From assembly GCA_018982785.1 (NCBI GenBank), contig JAHHEN010000004.1:463196-527195 (forward strand): a stretch of 64,000 bases of DNA, given 5' to 3'. This stretch comes from Enterococcus innesii. Lineage in GTDB: Bacteria; Bacillota; Bacilli; Lactobacillales; Enterococcaceae. Shown in pieces: positions 57,784 to 64,000 of the stretch (position 1 is its first letter; each line of letters begins with the position of its first letter). The notes below the pieces were generated by a model that saw nothing but the letters and a program-made list of their open reading frames with translations, was not told where the DNA came from and made no database searches. The translations under genes and the position numbers were made by a program.

Positions 57784-58824
57784 ATGAGGGCTGGTTTCTT
57801 AATTGGACTGAATGAATTTGAGATTCGAGAAATGGATGTCCCACAATGCCATCAGAATGAAGTGATTGTAAAAGTTGAAGCTTCAGGAATCTGTGGATCA
57901 GATATCCACAAAATGAGTAAAGGCTGGAAATATCAGTTACCTATGATCATGGGGCACGAGATGGCTGGGACTATTGTAAAAGTTGGTCGTTCTGTTCATC
58001 ATTTAAAAAAAGACGATCGGGTCGCTGTTGTCCCGTTTATTCCTTGTCGTAACTGTGCATACTGTGCTATCGGGAAGTATCAATTATGTACGGACTATAT
58101 CATGATGGGATCACAACGGTTTGGGGGATTTGCAGAGTACGTATCCGTGCCAGCGAGCAATATCGTGAAAATAGGGACTAAGTTGTCGTTTGAAGAAGCG
58201 GCCATGATTGAGCCTCTTGCTGTCTCAGCGCATGGTGTTTATGGAATCGAACCTAAAGTGGGCGATGTCGTTGCAGTTTTTGGGTTAGGAACGATTGGAT
58301 TGCTGACGATCCAATGGTTAAAAATTGCGGGTGTGAAAACGATCATTGGCATTGATATTCAATCAGAGAAACTGGAACAAGCAATAGATTTAGGTGTCAC
58401 CGATACGATTAATCCTAGTCTTCAAGATCTTGAAACTGAGATCTCCCGAATGACGGATGGTTTAGGCGTGGATATTGCAATGGAATGTGCAGGTACTAAA
58501 ATAACCGAAGAACAATGTCTCTTAGTGACAAAAAAAGGCGGGAAAATTGGATTTCAAGGGATCGCTTATTCTGATGTTTTGATTAGACAACGAGCATTTG
58601 AAAAAATCTTCCGCAGTGAATTAACCATTAAGGGTTTTTGGAATAGTTATTCTGCACCTTTCGCAGGTAAAGAATGGTTTGATTCAATCACCTTTTTAGA
58701 AAGCGGACGCTTGAGTGTCAGTCATATGATTTCCCATCGCTTTCCATTAGAGGATCTTCAAAGAGCATTTGATTTAGCGGTAAATAGAAGTGAAAGCTTT
58801 AATAAAATCATGATCATGCTCTAA
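57784..58824 (+). CDS. Zinc-dependent polyol-phosphate dehydrogenase 2 (GatD-like)
   Basis: A 346-residue medium-chain dehydrogenase. Catalytic zinc ligands are in GICGSDIHK and GHEMAGTI; the structural zinc Cys are in IPCRNCAYCAIGKYQLC. The Rossmann motif is VAVFGLGTIGLL. It resembles galactitol-1-phosphate 5-dehydrogenase and sorbitol dehydrogenase. It starts 17 bases after the aldolase with GGAGGAGAGT as ribosome site. It probably oxidises the phosphorylated polyol to a ketose phosphate. A terminator follows. Confidence 0.9.
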   Translation: MRAGFLIGLNEFEIREMDVPQCHQNEVIVKVEASGICGSDIHKMSKGWKYQLPMIMGHEMAGTIVKVGRSVHHLKKDDRVAVVPFIPCRNCAYCAIGKYQLCTDYIMMGSQRFGGFAEYVSVPASNIVKIGTKLSFEEAAMIEPLAVSAHGVYGIEPKVGDVVAVFGLGTIGLLTIQWLKIAGVKTIIGIDIQSEKLEQAIDLGVTDTINPSLQDLETEISRMTDGLGVDIAMECAGTKITEEQCLLVTKKGGKIGFQGIAYSDVLIRQRAFEKIFRSELTIKGFWNSYSAPFAGKEWFDSITFLESGRLSVSHMISHRFPLEDLQRAFDLAVNRSESFNKIMIML

Positions 58825-58860
58825 AAAAACATTTGAGTACAATATAAACAGATTGTTTTC

Positions 58861-58913
58861 AAAACCATATTTATTCAGTAAGTTTTAACAAGCTGTATGG
58901 ATATGGTTTTTTT
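58861..58913 (+). terminator. Terminator of the polyol operon
   Basis: AAAACCATAT (58861-58870) pairs with ATATGGTTTT (58901-58910), then a T run. The loop is long (30 bases). Confidence 0.7.
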
Positions 58914-59030
58914 GATTTGCTACTCTGATTACAGAGGTTGCTCCTTCTAAAACCTGTCCCACTCAAAGACATCGTTGCATTTTCAGAAATGAAACGGTAA
59001 ACTAGTTGAAAAGATTGGAGGAATGAATCA

Positions 59031-59969
59031 ATGTTAGCTACGAATTTTGGGAAATTTACATATAAAAATCCGTTTATGAATGCCTCAGGAGTCCATTGTA
59101 TGACGATCGAGGAATTAGATGAATTAGCATCATCAACAGCTGGATCATTTGTCACGAAGAGTGCAACACTAGAAGCGCGTGCCGGAAATCCAGAACCACG
59201 TTATACCGATTTACCGTTAGGAAGCATCAATTCGATGGGATTACCAAATCTAGGGGTGGACTACTACTTAGACTATGCCATCAAAAAACAGCAGGAAATG
59301 ACCCAGCAAGCGCCCTTCTTTTTCTCTGTCGCTGGTATGAGCGTGGCTGAAAACATTGAGTTATTGAAGAAAATCCAAGAAAGTGATTTTGAAGGAATCA
59401 CTGAGTTAAATCTTTCTTGTCCAAACGTGCCAGGAAAACCCCAAGTTGCCTATGATTTTCCTTTGACCGATCAAATTCTGGAAACAGTCTTTGGTTTTTT
59501 CACAAAACCTTTAGGTGTCAAATTGCCGCCATACTTTGATTTGGCTCACTTTGATGAGATGGCTAAGATATTAAACAAGTATCCGTTAACCTACATCAAT
59601 TCAATCAACAGTATTGGGAATGCTTTATTCATCGATCCTGCTACTGACTCGGTAGTCATCAAACCAAAAGATGGGTTTGGTGGTCTAGGAGGCGAATATG
59701 TGAAACCAACGGCATTAGCCAATGTGCGGGCTTTCTATACACGTCTCAAGCCAGAAATCAAAATTATCGGTACTGGTGGGATTCGTAATGGTCAAGATGC
59801 GTATGAACATTTGTTATGTGGCGCTTCTATGTTGCAGATCGGCACAGAACTGCAAAAAGAAGGACCAGCGATCTTTGAACGATTGACGAAAGAATTAGCA
59901 GCGATCATGAAAGAAAAAGGCTATCAATCAATCAGTGAATTTCATGGGAAATTAAAAACGATTGATTAA
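59031..59969 (+). CDS. pyrD: Dihydroorotate dehydrogenase, class 1A (fumarate-type)
   Basis: A 312-residue FMN enzyme that oxidises dihydroorotate to orotate in pyrimidine synthesis. The catalytic Cys is in [13 protein letters not shown], and the FMN and substrate residues are in [10 protein letters not shown], the KLPPYFD segment and [13 protein letters not shown]. The length and sequence are of class 1A, which uses fumarate and is cytosolic, rather than the PyrDB/PyrK type. GGAGG precedes the ATG. It stands apart from a pyr operon. Confidence 0.94.
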   Translation: MLATNFGKFTYKNPFMNASGVHCMTIEELDELASSTAGSFVTKSATLEARAGNPEPRYTDLPLGSINSMGLPNLGVDYYLDYAIKKQQEMTQQAPFFFSVAGMSVAENIELLKKIQESDFEGITELNLSCPNVPGKPQVAYDFPLTDQILETVFGFFTKPLGVKLPPYFDLAHFDEMAKILNKYPLTYINSINSIGNALFIDPATDSVVIKPKDGFGGLGGEYVKPTALANVRAFYTRLKPEIKIIGTGGIRNGQDAYEHLLCGASMLQIGTELQKEGPAIFERLTKELAAIMKEKGYQSISEFHGKLKTID

Positions 59970-60026
59970 GAACGATTTTGAATGCTTTACTATCCGCTTC
60001 TTTTTATAGAAGAAAGGAGGTTTTTA

Positions 60027-60548
60027 ATGGAGAAGTTTCGTAAAACAACGGAGGAAGATCTGGTTGAGTTGATGGCGCTTTTTGAAGAAGGCATTGCTTT
60101 CTTAAAAGCACAAGGATCTCCGCAATGGCAAGATGGGTACGGTCCTAAAGAAAATCAAATCAAAGCAGATATTGCCAATGGTGAAAGCTATGTGTTGGTG
60201 AAAGATGGAAAAATCGCAGCGTCTGCCGCGTTGGTTTCTGGTGATGATCCTGTCTACAATGCAATTACCGGCGCAGGGTGGGAAGGAAACGGTCCATATC
60301 TATCCATCCATCGCGTCGTTGTCAGTTCTCATTTTAAAGGGCAAAAGTTAAGCGCCAAATTGCTGCAAGCTCTTGAAGTGGTTGCATTAGAGCAAGGAAT
60401 CGTTGATTTACGTATCGATACGTATAAAGCCAATATTGGTATACAAAAGAATATCCAAGCAGCTGGCTATCAATACAAAGGAGAGGTAACATTCCCTTTT
60501 CCGAACGGAGAGCGATTGGCTTTTCAAAAACGTTTGACCGCAAGCTAA
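60027..60548 (+). CDS. GNAT-family N-acetyltransferase
   Basis: A 173-residue acetyltransferase with EEDLVELMALFEEGIAFLKA at the N-terminus, IHRVVVSSHFKGQKLSAKLL in the acetyl-CoA loop region (Q/K-x-x-x-S-x-K), and the C-terminal RIDTYKANIGIQKNIQAAGY. The ATG at 60027 has AAAGGAGG upstream; the in-frame ORF from 59982 overlaps no ribosome site. The acceptor is unknown. Confidence 0.85.
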   Translation: MEKFRKTTEEDLVELMALFEEGIAFLKAQGSPQWQDGYGPKENQIKADIANGESYVLVKDGKIAASAALVSGDDPVYNAITGAGWEGNGPYLSIHRVVVSSHFKGQKLSAKLLQALEVVALEQGIVDLRIDTYKANIGIQKNIQAAGYQYKGEVTFPFPNGERLAFQKRLTAS

Positions 60549-60679
60549 ACATTCTATTCCATGAGTGTTACTTGGCTGAATTAATGGAATAGTTGTGTCA
60601 AAGTGAATTTTTGGTATGAAAATGCGGATAATGGTTGTCAGAATCCTTTCGGCTTGCTAAGATAAGCACGTAAAGGACG

Positions 60680-60871
60680 GTGCCAAATGAAGAAAAGAAT
60701 CAAAAAAAAAAAGCTTATAAAAAATATATCCATGATATTTTTGCGGGTTATGAAGAAATGCTTGAGAATCCAGCGATCAATGAGAAGAAGTTTTCTTATC
60801 TGAAAGAAGAAACAACCTTAAAACGAGACGATCAAAATCAGATCCGTTTTCGTACGATCGATATTGATTAA
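60680..60871 (+). CDS. Small protein of unknown function, 63 residues
   Basis: A GTG-start ORF with AAAGGACG 5 bases upstream. The protein is highly charged, with a Lys-rich start (KNQKKKAYKKYIHD), then IFAGYEEMLENP and a C-terminal FSYLKEETTLKRDDQNQIRF. The gene has an A11 run near its start, so a base-count error there cannot be excluded. I do not recognise the family. A terminator follows at once. Confidence 0.6.
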   Translation: MPNEEKNQKKKAYKKYIHDIFAGYEEMLENPAINEKKFSYLKEETTLKRDDQNQIRFRTIDID

Positions 60872-60897
60872 ACTACCTATTTTGGGTAGTTTTTTTG
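60870..60897 (+). terminator. Terminator after the 63-residue gene
   Basis: AACTACC (60871-60877) pairs with GGTAGTT (60885-60891), followed by T7. Confidence 0.75.
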
Positions 60898-61027
60898 TTT
60901 ATCTCGACTTAGTTGAAAATTTTTCAGAAAAAAGCTTGCTCTTTCATTCTTAGAATGATAAAGTATTCAACGTTGGCAATTGAGCCAGCGGGTCAAAAAT
61001 GCTTTTGAAAAAACTTCGAAAAAAGAC

Positions 61028-61056
61028 TTGACCAAAAATGAAACAGATGATATTAT
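61028..61056 (+). promoter_or_regulatory. rRNA promoter, upstream
   Basis: TTGACC (61028-61033), a 17-base spacer and TATTAT (61051-61056). The preceding A-tracts resemble an UP element. Confidence 0.7.
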
Positions 61057-61124
61057 AACGAAGTCGCAATTTTAAAACAGTTAATCGATGTTGATACATC
61101 AACAAAATTAATTGGAAAAAGTTA

Positions 61125-61153
61125 TTGACAAATAACAAATCATTTGTTATTCT
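61125..61153 (+). promoter_or_regulatory. rRNA promoter, middle
   Basis: TTGACA (61125-61130), a 17-base spacer and TATTCT (61148-61153). The spacer is a perfect palindrome, AATAACAAAT-C-ATTTGTTATT (61131-61151), which runs into the -10. Confidence 0.75.
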
Positions 61154-61222
61154 AATAAAGTCGCTGAGACAGCCGCTACGAAGTTGAAAAACAACGAGTG
61201 AAAAAAACTTTTAAAAAAAGAG

Positions 61223-61251
61223 TTGACAATCAAACGTCGCTCTGATACGAT
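61223..61251 (+). promoter_or_regulatory. rRNA promoter, downstream
   Basis: TTGACA (61223-61228), a 17-base spacer and TACGAT (61246-61251), preceded by long A-tracts. Confidence 0.75.
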
Positions 61252-61285
61252 ATAAAAGTTGCTAACACAGCACGGTAGACCTTTG

Positions 61286-61310
61286 AAAACTGAACAAAGC
61301 AAGCAAACGA
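61286..61310 (+). promoter_or_regulatory. 16S precursor processing stem, left arm
   Basis: AAAACTGAACAAAG followed by CAAACGA can pair with TCGTTTG and CTTTGTTCAGTTTT at 62994-63015, bracketing the 16S gene. This is the expected RNase III target of the primary transcript. Confidence 0.75.
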
Positions 61311-61415
61311 ACCAATGTGTAGGACGTTTCAATTTATTGAAACAAATACATGCAAGCAATAGCTAGCAAAGTTAATTTTTATGAGCTTAATGACCGTATG
61401 GTCATTCAAACAAAT

Positions 61416-64000
<2,585 letters not shown>

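Overview
This window is chromosome of a low-GC Gram-positive lactic acid bacterium. The 16S gene at the right end has variable regions I recognise as the Enterococcus casseliflavus/gallinarum type, and the protein content agrees (comE locus, BceRSAB module, galactitol-type PTS, pyruvate oxidase, MerR/MFS/DUF4811 efflux locus). I cannot separate the two species from the sequence alone.

Layout. 0-8 kb: the 3' part of pckA, a glyoxalase-fold protein, a terpenoid-cyclase-fold protein, then a complete BceRSAB-type peptide-sensing and detoxification module. 8-16.6 kb: an M23 peptidase, a CDP-alcohol phosphatidyltransferase, a serine hydrolase, four small proteins of unknown role, and a LysR-controlled set (alpha/beta-hydrolase lipoprotein, cyclophilin-like lipoprotein, sugar O-acetyltransferase). 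16.6-22.5 kb, mostly minus strand: flotillin/NfeD, a 42-residue basic protein, pyruvate oxidase, NanE and a GlnR-like MerR regulator. 22.6-31 kb: an MFS exporter with DUF4811, an aminotransferase with a GlnHPQ-type amino-acid transporter, phosphoglycerate mutase, and an ACT/PFL pair. 31-45 kb: TPM-domain protein, HAD phosphatase, CAP-domain protein, comEA-comEB-comEC-holA, rpsT, phosphate transport (PiT plus PhoU-like), uppP, a histidine phosphatase and an MBL hydrolase. 45-50 kb: a lipoprotein, a nuclease-helicase fusion, YajQ, YitT and a SufT-like protein. 52-59 kb: a polyol PTS operon (two zinc dehydrogenases, IIB, IIC, IIA, PRD regulator, class II aldolase). 59-61 kb: pyrD and small genes. 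61 kb to the end: an rRNA operon with three tandem promoters, a complete 16S, a spacer without tRNA, and the first 805 bases of 23S.

Sequence quality matters for reading this annotation. Ten genes carry thirteen frame breaks, and every one is a missing base, nearly always in a short homopolymer. In each case restoring one base rebuilds a normal conserved protein. I therefore report these genes as intact CDSs with assembly or sequencing errors, not as pseudogenes. A fourteenth event is likely at the 3' end of the PTS IIB gene.

The strongest candidates for new biology are: (1) a perfect TGTCA-N7-TGACA palindrome whose two arms are the -35 boxes of divergent promoters for the MerR regulator and the MFS/DUF4811 operon; (2) the polyol PTS operon, whose enzyme set (no kinase, a fuculose-phosphate-type aldolase, two dehydrogenases) implies a ketose-1-phosphate route; (3) overlapping inverted repeats in front of that operon; (4) a PD-(D/E)XK nuclease fused to an iron-sulfur XPD/DinG-type helicase; and (5) evenly spaced rRNA promoters with a palindrome between -35 and -10 of the middle one. 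I found no CRISPR array, insertion sequence, prophage or tRNA.
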